Source: Ruegeria pomeroyi
GTDB taxonomy: Bacteria; Pseudomonadota; Alphaproteobacteria; Rhodobacterales; Rhodobacteraceae
Length of the DNA: 64,000 nt
Assembly: GCF_021405525.1 (NCBI RefSeq)
Contig: NZ_JAGQAG010000004.1
Coordinates: 124,001-188,000, forward strand
Direction of reading: 5' to 3'
A program made the translations under genes and the position numbers. Each line of letters opens with the position of its first letter. Position 1 is the stretch's first letter. This document shows, piece after piece, positions 31,745 to 40,595 of the stretch. The notes under the pieces were generated by a model. It saw only the letters and a program-made list of their open reading frames with translations. It ran no database searches and was not told the origin of the DNA.

Positions 31745-33670
31745 TTACAGCGTCTTGAGGTATTCGACCAACGCGCGGCGGTCCTCCTCGCTCAAACCCG
31801 CGGTGCCATAATCGTGGCCCGAATTGAAGTTGCCCGGGATCGGCTCGCCATCCTCGCCACGGGCGCGGAAGGTGAACGGGTTCTGGTCAAGACCCGACAC
31901 GAAACCGACCTTGACCGGGTCAAACTCGCGGCTGCCGACGCCAAAGACCTCGGGTCGGGTGGCCGCGTCCTCGGGCAGTTCCGCGTCAAGCGCGGTGGCG
32001 ACGTTGCGCATGCGCGCGGGCAACAGCAGGTCATAGAGCGTCGGCACCGAACCATTGTGCAGATAGGGCGCGGTAGCCCAGATCCCGTTCAACGAACGGG
32101 CCTTGTAGGCCAAGAGGGGATGCTCCTGCGTCAGGCATTCCTCGGCATCGGCTTTCTTCTTCGCGTCGCTGACACCGGGAAGGTATTCGGTCACCAGCCC
32201 GGTCTCGGTGCGAATCCCGCTGGGTCGGTCATCTTCGCCCAGGATCGCGGCCAGAACCTCGAACAACTTGCCACGGATGGTGCCCACGGTCGCGTTGACC
32301 AGCATCAGACGGGTATAGTCCTCGTCCCGGTCGATGCGGGTGAATTTCGTGTCCACAAGCTGGCCGCCAAAATTGCCCGATTTCGAGCGATGCAGGAAGG
32401 TATTGCAGGTGGTGAACACATCCGTCCCCAACTCTGCCAGCGGCGTCATGCTGATTTTCATATTGCTGCTGGTATCGGTCGGCGCCATGTGGCTGTGGCA
32501 GTCGGCGCAGCTTTCACCGTCGATCTTGCGGGTAAAGACCTCGCGCCCACGTGCTGCAAGATCCCAGTCGATGGCTCCCAGCATCTCCTCGGGCCAGCGC
32601 GGCGATTGCAGGCTTTCGAGCTGGCGTTCCAGCGAAATCAGCTCGCGCACCCGGGCGCTGGAGGGGTAGCCGCGCAGGACCTTGGACTTGTCCGTTTCGA
32701 GATGAGCAAAGACGCCAATCACTTCGGATGTATTGCGCACCAGCGCGCCCAGCTCGGTATTCTCACCCAGGAACCGGATCTTGAACATGCGCGGCGCGAT
32801 ACCGTTCCATTGCAGTTGGTCCTGCTGTGAGGTGTTCCAGATATGCGGATAGCTGGCTGGCGCGTCGGCCAGCACATTGGTGATCTGGTTCGGGTGGCGG
32901 ATGGTCAGCGCAACCTTGTTCAGGATATGGCCCTGCGCATCCAGCCGGGCATGGCCATAGCGTACCTTGGGTGCTGCGTTCTTGTCGGCCAGCACCTGTT
33001 GCCAGACGATCTGTTCGTTGAGTTGCAGTTCCAGCGACTCGCGCCCGTCGATCGTCTGGTCGGACCCCAGCACCGCGCGCGCGAAACGGTCGAACCGGTC
33101 ACGATCGGCGACGGTGTCCTTGAGCGCCTGCAACAGGTCCTCTTCCATCCGCTGGAAATCGGCCAGCGTCGGCGCGCCCTCGACCCGCAGGCGGCGGCCC
33201 TGATGAGTGATCTCGTTGGTGTGGCAGGCCGAGCAGGTCAGCCCGACCCAGGGTTCACGCATGGTCAGCGCATCGCAGGTTTCCGGGAAGGTATCGCACA
33301 TCAGGTCGGCATCCAGGGTCTTGTCCTGATCCACCACCCAGCCCAGCGGCAGCCCCTCGGGATTGTGCACCGGGTCGGGATTGGCGATATAGCCCAGCTC
33401 GTCCATATAGGCACGGTCCAGAAAGGCGCGGATCGCCCCATCCCCGTCACCGGGTTGTTCCAGCGCACGCATCCAGGACAGCGGCAACAGACGCGAACCC
33501 TGGGTGGTGGTGTACCACCATCGGCGTTGCGCATCGTTCCAGCCCTGGTCGAGGCATTCCACGTCGCGACAAACATTCCAACCTGCTTGCGCCTGCGCCC
33601 GCTCTGCCGACGCCGTGATGGCAACCAGACCAGTCGCGAGGGTGATACCAATCAGCCGTTTCCAAATCAT
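31745..33670 (-). CDS. RoxA-like dihaem c-type cytochrome
   Basis: 641 residues from ATG 33670 (GGAG upstream; a longer frame adds 34 non-conserved residues before the signal peptide). A signal peptide ends near AQAQA (about 29). Two haem sites, CSACH (146-150) and CADCH (388-392), are spaced as in RoxA rubber oxygenases, and the size is similar. The late motif SLNGIWATAPYLHNGSVPTL is shared by RoxA and dihaem peroxidase-like proteins. It should be periplasmic or secreted. A substrate, such as a polyisoprenoid or a lipid, cannot be named. Confidence 0.8.
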   Translation of the reverse strand: MIWKRLIGITLATGLVAITASAERAQAQAGWNVCRDVECLDQGWNDAQRRWWYTTTQGSRLLPLSWMRALEQPGDGDGAIRAFLDRAYMDELGYIANPDPVHNPEGLPLGWVVDQDKTLDADLMCDTFPETCDALTMREPWVGLTCSACHTNEITHQGRRLRVEGAPTLADFQRMEEDLLQALKDTVADRDRFDRFARAVLGSDQTIDGRESLELQLNEQIVWQQVLADKNAAPKVRYGHARLDAQGHILNKVALTIRHPNQITNVLADAPASYPHIWNTSQQDQLQWNGIAPRMFKIRFLGENTELGALVRNTSEVIGVFAHLETDKSKVLRGYPSSARVRELISLERQLESLQSPRWPEEMLGAIDWDLAARGREVFTRKIDGESCADCHSHMAPTDTSSNMKISMTPLAELGTDVFTTCNTFLHRSKSGNFGGQLVDTKFTRIDRDEDYTRLMLVNATVGTIRGKLFEVLAAILGEDDRPSGIRTETGLVTEYLPGVSDAKKKADAEECLTQEHPLLAYKARSLNGIWATAPYLHNGSVPTLYDLLLPARMRNVATALDAELPEDAATRPEVFGVGSREFDPVKVGFVSGLDQNPFTFRARGEDGEPIPGNFNSGHDYGTAGLSEEDRRALVEYLKTL

Positions 33671-34023
33671 CAGTCTATCTCCGGTCTGTTGCGCATCCCG
33701 TTCCATGCCCCGCAACCAAGTCACACTGGGGGTAACGACGCCATCTTGCCGCAACCCTTGCGTGTTTTTCAAATGTCTTGTTCAGTTTTCTGGGCCTCTA
33801 CGCCCGTTTCAATCCCACCCAACCAGAATGCTGAGTGGTACCCGCTGCCAACCGCTCTTGACGTAGGACCGGGTCGAAATTCCCCGACGAAACCCTGCAC
33901 CGTTCGATGAACGGCCTTACACAGGCACCAACTCAGCAGGTTATGATTTTTACCGAGCCACTCACTCTCAGCTATCAATGAGACGTAGGGTAAGGCTTGG
34001 AAATGCGACAATAATCACCCGAA
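33671..34023. other. 353-bp gap without a gene
   Basis: This A+T-richer stretch separates the divergent cytochrome and LuxR-type genes. It should hold both promoters. I see no convincing ORF, RNA or strong dyad in it. Confidence 0.5.
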
Positions 34024-35250
34024 ATGGTGAAACACGCTATATTCGTGAAAAGACCCCTCGAATCATCAAGACCCATGGCCCCGACTGACCAGCACGATCA
34101 ACTCGTTCTCTCAATTTACGATGCCGCGCTGGACCCTGGAAAGTGGCCGGAGCTTCTCACACGGATCGCGCGCTATGCTGGGGGGATCGGTGCGATGATC
34201 TTCGAGGTCGAAACGCCGGGCGATCAGCCGCATCTGCTGGCCTCGCATTTCAGCGACACCTACCAGATCGACTTGGTGGAAGGGTATCTGAACCAGCACA
34301 ACGATCTGGAAATCGCCGATCAGGCCGTTTTTGCGCGTCATTCCCGCGCCTCGGACGACATTCAGCTGATTCCCGATTCGGTGCTGGCCGCATCCGAGGC
34401 CGAACTGCTGGCGCGGCCCAATCAGAAAACGATGATGGAATATGGCATCCGCTATCGCTGTGGCGCGCTGTTGAACAAGGATCAGCTGTTTCACGACCGG
34501 TTTTCGATGCAATTCGGTTCGGACGCCTCAGAAGACCTGCCGCAGCGGCTGGCGCGCGCATCGCGGCTGTTACCGCATATTGCCAAGGCGCTCAGCATCG
34601 GGCGCCCGCTTCAGGCGGTACAGAAACGGCACGACACAGTGTTGTATGCACTGGACAAGCTGGATGTAGGCTTCTGTGTTCTCGACAAGCGCATGAACGT
34701 GATCGCCGGCAACGAAGAATTCCGCCGCCAGTCCGAGGAAAGCGGCGTATTCCGCCGAGACCCGCAGGGCAAGCTGAGTTTTCGTAGCGATGACGATCTG
34801 AACCGCGCCCGCGCCTTGCTGGGCAATCCGAAACAACATGGCAGATTCGGCGCCCGCCCCCGCAAGGAAGCGTTGGAGGCCGTTCATCAGAGCGACTCCC
34901 ATAACGGCGACGCGCTGTGCATCGACATCTCTCCCCTGCATCAGGCAGATGACATTGGAAACGAGGCGCTGGACGGGTACCTGTTGATGAGCACGGACAC
35001 CAGCCGCACCTATCGGCTGGAAATGCCAACCATCGCCGCCTTGTTTGACCTGAGCGAAGCCGAGTGCGCCGTGTTCGAACTGATGGCCGAAGGCAAAACC
35101 AACAAGCAGATCGCCGAAGAACGTGGCCGTTCTCTGGACACGGTCAACTCGCAGGTAAAGTCGATCCTGTCGAAATCCAATTGCGGCAACCGGACCCAGG
35201 CCATCCGCATGGCGACAAATATCTCGTCTGGTTTCCTGGTCAGGGATTAA
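34024..35250 (+). CDS. LuxR-family transcriptional regulator
   Basis: 408 residues from ATG 34024; ATG 34075 is an equally possible start because neither has a clear ribosome site. The C-terminal 65 residues are a LuxR helix-turn-helix (LSEAECAVFELMAEGKTNKQIAEERGRS... VNSQVKSILSK). The N-terminal part is unassigned and probably a sensory PAS/GAF-like region (DKLDVGFCVLDKRMNVIAGNEEF looks PAS-like). No autoinducer-binding domain was recognised. It diverges from the RoxA-like gene and may control it. Confidence 0.85.
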   Translation: MVKHAIFVKRPLESSRPMAPTDQHDQLVLSIYDAALDPGKWPELLTRIARYAGGIGAMIFEVETPGDQPHLLASHFSDTYQIDLVEGYLNQHNDLEIADQAVFARHSRASDDIQLIPDSVLAASEAELLARPNQKTMMEYGIRYRCGALLNKDQLFHDRFSMQFGSDASEDLPQRLARASRLLPHIAKALSIGRPLQAVQKRHDTVLYALDKLDVGFCVLDKRMNVIAGNEEFRRQSEESGVFRRDPQGKLSFRSDDDLNRARALLGNPKQHGRFGARPRKEALEAVHQSDSHNGDALCIDISPLHQADDIGNEALDGYLLMSTDTSRTYRLEMPTIAALFDLSEAECAVFELMAEGKTNKQIAEERGRSLDTVNSQVKSILSKSNCGNRTQAIRMATNISSGFLVRD

Positions 35251-35292
35251 TCGGCCATATCGACCGTCATCACAGGTCGCTTGTGATCAGGT

Positions 35293-38200
35293 CTAGACCT
35301 CCAGCTCTTGCGCGAACGGGAAGAACCACGCCGTGAGGCTGTCAAACATCTCGCGCACCGTGCCGGCGCGGCTGTCGAACTCCGATAGACAGGCGCAAAG
35401 AGTGCCCAGTTCGCCGCATTGATCCGCCACCTCGACCAGTGTTGCCGACTGGTTGCGGCTGTACCCGCTCAGCGCCGACATCCGCAGCTCTTCGGGCCAG
35501 TGGCGGGCCCGCTGGGCCAGCGCCTCGGCCAGGCGCAGCACCACCTCGCCCTCCTGCTCCTCGAGGATGCGCCGCAAGGGCGGGTAAAGGTCCGGGTTCA
35601 GCCCCCGGAACATGCGAAACGCCAGGTCCGTTTGCGGCAGCGCATCGCTGGCCAGCAACCGGGTCAGGTCCTCTTCCTCGCCGAACTGACGATAGAGATC
35701 GGTGATATCCGAAATCCCCGGCGCACCATGGGACCAGAACTTCTCAATCCGTCCGGCCAGGTCGGGGGCGGCTTCGAACAGGGCACCAAATTCCTCCTCC
35801 GCTCGCCCTGTCCGACCAGCCGCCAGCGACAGGGCACGCGGCGAGCAAACAACAGGCTTCTCTGAGCGCTTCCATCGCCACAACGTGTCCGAGCGTGGCC
35901 GAGAACGGATTAGCCACTTATCCAGAGGACTTTCGGCCAGGCGGTAGGCATCTATATAGGATTTTGAACTGGTAAAGCGCAGATCATCCAGCCCATTCAT
36001 CACCTTTGGTTCAGGTCGTGCTTCGGTATAGGCGATCGCGCTCAAGATCGCGCGATGATCACCCACAAACTCCATATTCGCGTCAGCGGCAGCGGCCATT
36101 GCCACCGTATCCATTCCGCTGCCCGCCACCAGCAGACATTGCCAGATCGGATGCCGCCAATATCCGCGTTGCAAGGCGCTTGCCTTATCTTCTTCTGCCT
36201 CGTCCTTGCTGCGGGTCTGCAACGCTTCGAAATAGCGCGGCGCCAAATCGGCTACCTCGGCGAACCGGGCAGCGGCAAAGGCGCGCTGGATGTCGCGCGA
36301 CAGGCGCGAGGCCGATCGCCAGTCGGACCCGTCGGGGCGATAGACATCTTCATGCGCCCGAACGCCCAGCGGATCAGCGGCGCGGCTTTCGCTGGAATCG
36401 CTGACGGTGGTGAAATCCTCGTCTGCCGTGCTCAGCCCATGTTGCGCGGCCGAGGTGAATTCCTGCTTTTCGGCCAGTTCGCGCAGATCGTCGCCCAGAT
36501 CGAACGCCTCTTCCTTGCTCAGCACCCGGCCCAGCAGCACATTCACCCGCGCCCGCCAGGCGGCGGGCAGGGTGTCCAGATCCTCGCCCAGCGACAGGTC
36601 CAGCGCCCGCGCGGTAACGGCATCAAATTCCGGCACCTCGCGCGGTGACAGAAACGCCTCGTAATAGAGCGCCTGAAGATCGCGCATCTCGGGGTCCATC
36701 CGCTCCCACCTTTGGCGGGCGCCCTGATCGGCGCCATCGGGCGGACCCAGCCGGAAATAGTCGCGCGCTGCGGAACAGACCGCCAGCGCATCCTTGCGCA
36801 GCCGCGCCTTGCGTTTGCGGTCGGCGGCGGTATCGGCCTCACGCGGACCGGCAAAGAGGCCGGCGACCATCATCCGCCGCACATCGGCGCGGTGGCGCAG
36901 GTCAAAGGGCGGCTCTCCCGGTTCGACCAGCCAGTATTCGTTCTCCAGCTTTTCGCGCAATGCCTCTGCTTTGCTCAGCGGCAGCACGGTACCCTCGGGC
37001 AGGCCCAGACAGGGCACCGCCAGCACAAAGCGGATCAGGTCGGTGTTGATCTGCCGCAGCACCAGACCGGGATGGGCCAGGCTGCGCAATTCGGGATCGT
37101 CGATCCGGTCGAGGATGCGTTCATAGAGGAAGCGATGGGCGAATTCCGAGCGGAACGCTTCGGCGCCATCCTCTTCGAGGTCAGCAATCAGATCGGCGAT
37201 ATCGCCGTCATGGCCGCGCGCGTATTGCACAAAGATCAGCAACGCCAACGGATGCCCCCTGAGCAGGCGGCTGACCGTGTGACGCAAACTCTCGTCGGTC
37301 AATACCGGGGGGCGGTCGAGGCCCTTGCGCTGCATGTCCTCCTCGGACAGGCGCCGGTCCTCTTCCTCGATCAGCTGCGCGCCCGCCTCGACCGACAGGC
37401 CATCCAGCGCGATACGGCGTGAGGCCGGGCCAAAGCGGTCGTCCAGCTCGTCGCCCTCCAGCGGCTCGGCGCGGCCCGACAGAACGCAGCGCAGGCCGGG
37501 CAGCTCGCGGCGGAACTGTTCCTCGACGTCGAGGATCAGGCGCACCACCTCGCCGCCTTGCCGGTCGACCGCCTCGAAACTGTCAAAGGCCAGCGCGATG
37601 GGTTGCGAGCGCAGACCATGCGCCCAGTCGCCTCGGAACCAGCCGGGCAACTGGCTTTCCAGGAAATCGGCCTGTGCGCCATGATCGCGCACCTCGCCCA
37701 TCAGATCGGTCGAGGACAGGGCCGCCCGCCGTGCCCGCAGTTGCTTGGACACATTCGCAGCGGCCTCGGGTGGTTCCAACGTGCGGGTCACGCCCACGGC
37801 GATCTGGTTCAGAATCTCGCGGGCGATCTGGAACGGCGCCCCGGATTTGAGTTGTGGCCGGTCAAAATCGAGGATCACGGTGATCGGTGCATCGCGGCGG
37901 GTCTGCCAATCCTGCAACAGCCGGGCCAGCACAGCCGATTTGCCGATGCCCCCGGTACCGGTCAGCAGCAGAGGCCGCGTATCCTTGGTCTTGCCGCGTA
38001 GAAAGCGGGACAGGCGCCGACGTACATTGTCATAGCCGAAATGGCGGCGCGGCAGCACGATGACCAGATCGCGCCATTTCTGCACCTCTTGAATATGCCG
38101 TTTGGCCTCGCTTTCGAGCGTTTCGAGCGGGCTGCCGTTCAGCGCCGGCACCGCGCGGGCAAACTGGACCGCATCCAGAATCGCGGCGTTGTGGCGCAGA

Positions 38201-38589
38201 TGGGTCAGCAGGCGGGTTTCGTCATCGCTGCTCTTGGGCCGGGCCACCTCGACCCGCGCACCGGCCAGCAGCTGGTGCAGCACCTGCCCGAACAGATCGT
38301 CGGCCCAAGGTGGCGGCGCCAGGTCCAGCGCCTGATCCAGCTGTGCCCGGGTCAGAAACCGGCGCAGCGCAGCGTTGCGCGGATCGGGAGTCAGCATCCA
38401 GCCATAGCGGGGCGCCGCCCCCGGCGCCGGGCACAGAACCTCGGTCACGCCGCGCGACAGCGCGCCCAGCACGTCGTTGCGCAGGTCGGGTCGTCCGTCG
38501 ATCCCGAGCGCGTCGCACAGCTCGTCAGGCTCGTAACAACCGCAAACCGCGCTCAGCTCGTGCGCCAGATCGATCAGGGCCTCTCGCAT
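35293..38589 (-). CDS. STAND-type P-loop NTPase, third gene of the protease/NTPase operon
   Basis: 1098 residues, no signal peptide or membrane segment. Residues 1-95 form a small helical domain that may be an adaptor. The NTPase core has Walker A GTGGIGKS (211-218), Walker B IALAFDSFE (331-339), a CVLSGRAEP sensor-like strand (368-376) and a GHPLALL motif of the STAND winged helix. The C-terminal half is a long helical region, probably a superstructure-forming sensor. STAND proteins are switch ATPases that oligomerise on detecting a trigger. Its ATG overlaps the stop of the trypsin gene (TAATG), so the three genes are coupled. Confidence 0.8.
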   Translation of the reverse strand: MREALIDLAHELSAVCGCYEPDELCDALGIDGRPDLRNDVLGALSRGVTEVLCPAPGAAPRYGWMLTPDPRNAALRRFLTRAQLDQALDLAPPPWADDLFGQVLHQLLAGARVEVARPKSSDDETRLLTHLRHNAAILDAVQFARAVPALNGSPLETLESEAKRHIQEVQKWRDLVIVLPRRHFGYDNVRRRLSRFLRGKTKDTRPLLLTGTGGIGKSAVLARLLQDWQTRRDAPITVILDFDRPQLKSGAPFQIAREILNQIAVGVTRTLEPPEAAANVSKQLRARRAALSSTDLMGEVRDHGAQADFLESQLPGWFRGDWAHGLRSQPIALAFDSFEAVDRQGGEVVRLILDVEEQFRRELPGLRCVLSGRAEPLEGDELDDRFGPASRRIALDGLSVEAGAQLIEEEDRRLSEEDMQRKGLDRPPVLTDESLRHTVSRLLRGHPLALLIFVQYARGHDGDIADLIADLEEDGAEAFRSEFAHRFLYERILDRIDDPELRSLAHPGLVLRQINTDLIRFVLAVPCLGLPEGTVLPLSKAEALREKLENEYWLVEPGEPPFDLRHRADVRRMMVAGLFAGPREADTAADRKRKARLRKDALAVCSAARDYFRLGPPDGADQGARQRWERMDPEMRDLQALYYEAFLSPREVPEFDAVTARALDLSLGEDLDTLPAAWRARVNVLLGRVLSKEEAFDLGDDLRELAEKQEFTSAAQHGLSTADEDFTTVSDSSESRAADPLGVRAHEDVYRPDGSDWRSASRLSRDIQRAFAAARFAEVADLAPRYFEALQTRSKDEAEEDKASALQRGYWRHPIWQCLLVAGSGMDTVAMAAAADANMEFVGDHRAILSAIAYTEARPEPKVMNGLDDLRFTSSKSYIDAYRLAESPLDKWLIRSRPRSDTLWRWKRSEKPVVCSPRALSLAAGRTGRAEEEFGALFEAAPDLAGRIEKFWSHGAPGISDITDLYRQFGEEEDLTRLLASDALPQTDLAFRMFRGLNPDLYPPLRRILEEQEGEVVLRLAEALAQRARHWPEELRMSALSGYSRNQSATLVEVADQCGELGTLCACLSEFDSRAGTVREMFDSLTAWFFPFAQELEV

Positions 38590-40595
38590 TACTCGTCCTC
38601 TCCAACCCGTGCGCCGACCCGTCCAAAGAGCGCATCCGCCGCACCCGCCACATGGGTTTCGACAAACTCTGACATCCGCTCCAGCGGCGCGTCCGCGCCA
38701 GCGAGCGAGGCGACGATATTGCTGAGAAAACCAAGGCTGGTCTCGTCAAAGGGCTTGTCCCGCGCCCCGCGCATGTTCAGCCAGTGACGGAATACCTGTC
38801 CCGGATCGGCCAGATCCCGAGTGCGGATTGCCGATTTCAACACAAGACTGGGGTCAAGCCCGTTGATCTGGATATCCTCGCGCAATCCGATCAGCACCAG
38901 CCGCAGATTGTCCTGCCGCCCGATCTGGTCATAGAGCGTCGACAGGAACTCGCGTCCCGAGGCATCGGACAGGTCGTGCCGGTCCAGATCGTCGAGCAGG
39001 ATCCAGACCAAGCGGTCGCCCAGCCGTTCGTTGACCTGCTGCATGAACTTGGAGACCAGCCGCTTGACATAGGCGGGCGTTGTCGTGTCGGGCGCTTCGG
39101 GCAGGCTGGCCACTGCATCGGGGGCAAAGCTGGCCAGCGTATCGCAGGCCATGCGATAGGCGTCGACCTGCACGTCTCCGGCCCGAAACACGATATGGTG
39201 ATGCTCGGGCGCGGCAAAGAGTGCGCGCAGGATCTCGACCGAGAAGCTCTTGCCGGGACGGGTGATCGGCACGTCTTTGTCGGATTCCACATGTACCCGC
39301 AGAATACGGCGGTCGCCCTTCCACAGCTTCTCCAGCGCGGCGATGTAATCGGCCCGGCCAAAGACCGGGCGGCGCCCGTCCAGACAGCCCCCCACCGGGC
39401 TGAGACCGGGGATTTCGGCCAGCTTGCCCAGCATCCCCTTGGCCGTCAGATCAGCGGCGATCGCGGTGAGCGGCACCGCCACGTTGAGCGCGCGGTGGTG
39501 CCGGGCATCGGGTGGCGGGGTCAGGGCCTCAAGCCCCAGATAGTGCAGGGCCACCGGTTGGCCGTTCTGGTCCAGCGCCAGTCCGCCCGAGGAGCCGTGC
39601 GCCGTGGTCGCCTGATGGAACAGCCGGTGCTGGCGCGGTTGGCCATAGACCACCTTGCCGCCGGTGATGGTGTGTTCCTCAGACCCCGGATGATGCAGGA
39701 TCCAGACCCCGTTCGGCACGTCCTGTGTTACCCGCGCCAGGTCGAACCAACCTCGTTGCAGGCCCGGCGCTCCGGTCAGCCGGATGACAGCATAATCCCA
39801 GAACCCTTCAACCGCGTTCAGCCAGCCACGCCGCTTGGCCAGCTTGTCCCAGGCGTAATCTTCCTCCAGAACGGGCCCGGTCTCGCTGTGAGCAACCAGC
39901 CACTCCTCGGCCACGTCGAACACGGCGCCCTTGCCCTCTTCGATGCCGGTTGTCGACGAATAGTCGAAGCGGATTTGCAGATCGCCCGGCTCCAGGTCCA
40001 GCTCGATCACATCCTTGATCACATGGAAATTGGTCAGGACCATCGAGGGACCGATCAGAAAGCCGCTGCCGGTCACCCGATCGCCCATATCATTCCGGGC
40101 CTCGACCCGGCACAGCCGCCTGCGGCCCAGGATGATGCCGGGCAGTATGTTGCCGGGATCGGTCCAGAACGCGGTTTCGTTCACCAGGGATTCGGTATTG
40201 GCCCGTTGCAGCGAGGCATGGGCGCGCTTCAGCCCCAGCGCGCTGATCATCTTTTGCGCCAGTTGACGGCGATGCACCGGCAAGGGTGCCGCGGCACCGA
40301 TATCAAACAGGCCCGCCGACACGGCGGCGGCAAAACAGTCGGCCACCGCCTGCGGTCCGCGCAGGGCGGCCAGCGCCAGGCACAGCGCATCGGCGTCGCG
40401 GGCCGGGTCCAGCCCGCCACCGCGCCCGGTCACCACCATTGCATGGGCAAAGCTGACCGGCGCCCCCGGCAGACGCCGGGCGGCCAGCCAGCCATCGTAC
40501 CAGCCGCGCAATTGCGGACGCGCGAAATGCAATCCCCGCACCACGCCCAGCACACAAGAGATCAGCCGTTCCTCGGTCCAGTCCTGTTCCGTCAT
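38589..40595 (-). CDS. Trypsin-like protease fused to a degenerate P-loop ATPase domain
   Basis: 668 residues, predicted cytosolic. Residues 1-125 are an unassigned helical adaptor-like domain. Residues about 155-385 are a trypsin-fold (S1) protease with the triad His191 (LTNFHVI), Asp267 (FWDYAVIRL) and Ser336 (HGSSGGLAL). Residues about 410-668 look like a P-loop ATPase: RPGKS at 446-450 lacks the first glycine of Walker A, while LVWILLDDLDR is a good Walker B and LRLVLIGLRE a sensor strand. The start overlaps the S8 gene stop (ATGA). It is probably a protease effector gated by the STAND partner. Confidence 0.8.
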   Translation of the reverse strand: MTEQDWTEERLISCVLGVVRGLHFARPQLRGWYDGWLAARRLPGAPVSFAHAMVVTGRGGGLDPARDADALCLALAALRGPQAVADCFAAAVSAGLFDIGAAAPLPVHRRQLAQKMISALGLKRAHASLQRANTESLVNETAFWTDPGNILPGIILGRRRLCRVEARNDMGDRVTGSGFLIGPSMVLTNFHVIKDVIELDLEPGDLQIRFDYSSTTGIEEGKGAVFDVAEEWLVAHSETGPVLEEDYAWDKLAKRRGWLNAVEGFWDYAVIRLTGAPGLQRGWFDLARVTQDVPNGVWILHHPGSEEHTITGGKVVYGQPRQHRLFHQATTAHGSSGGLALDQNGQPVALHYLGLEALTPPPDARHHRALNVAVPLTAIAADLTAKGMLGKLAEIPGLSPVGGCLDGRRPVFGRADYIAALEKLWKGDRRILRVHVESDKDVPITRPGKSFSVEILRALFAAPEHHHIVFRAGDVQVDAYRMACDTLASFAPDAVASLPEAPDTTTPAYVKRLVSKFMQQVNERLGDRLVWILLDDLDRHDLSDASGREFLSTLYDQIGRQDNLRLVLIGLREDIQINGLDPSLVLKSAIRTRDLADPGQVFRHWLNMRGARDKPFDETSLGFLSNIVASLAGADAPLERMSEFVETHVAGAADALFGRVGARVGEDE

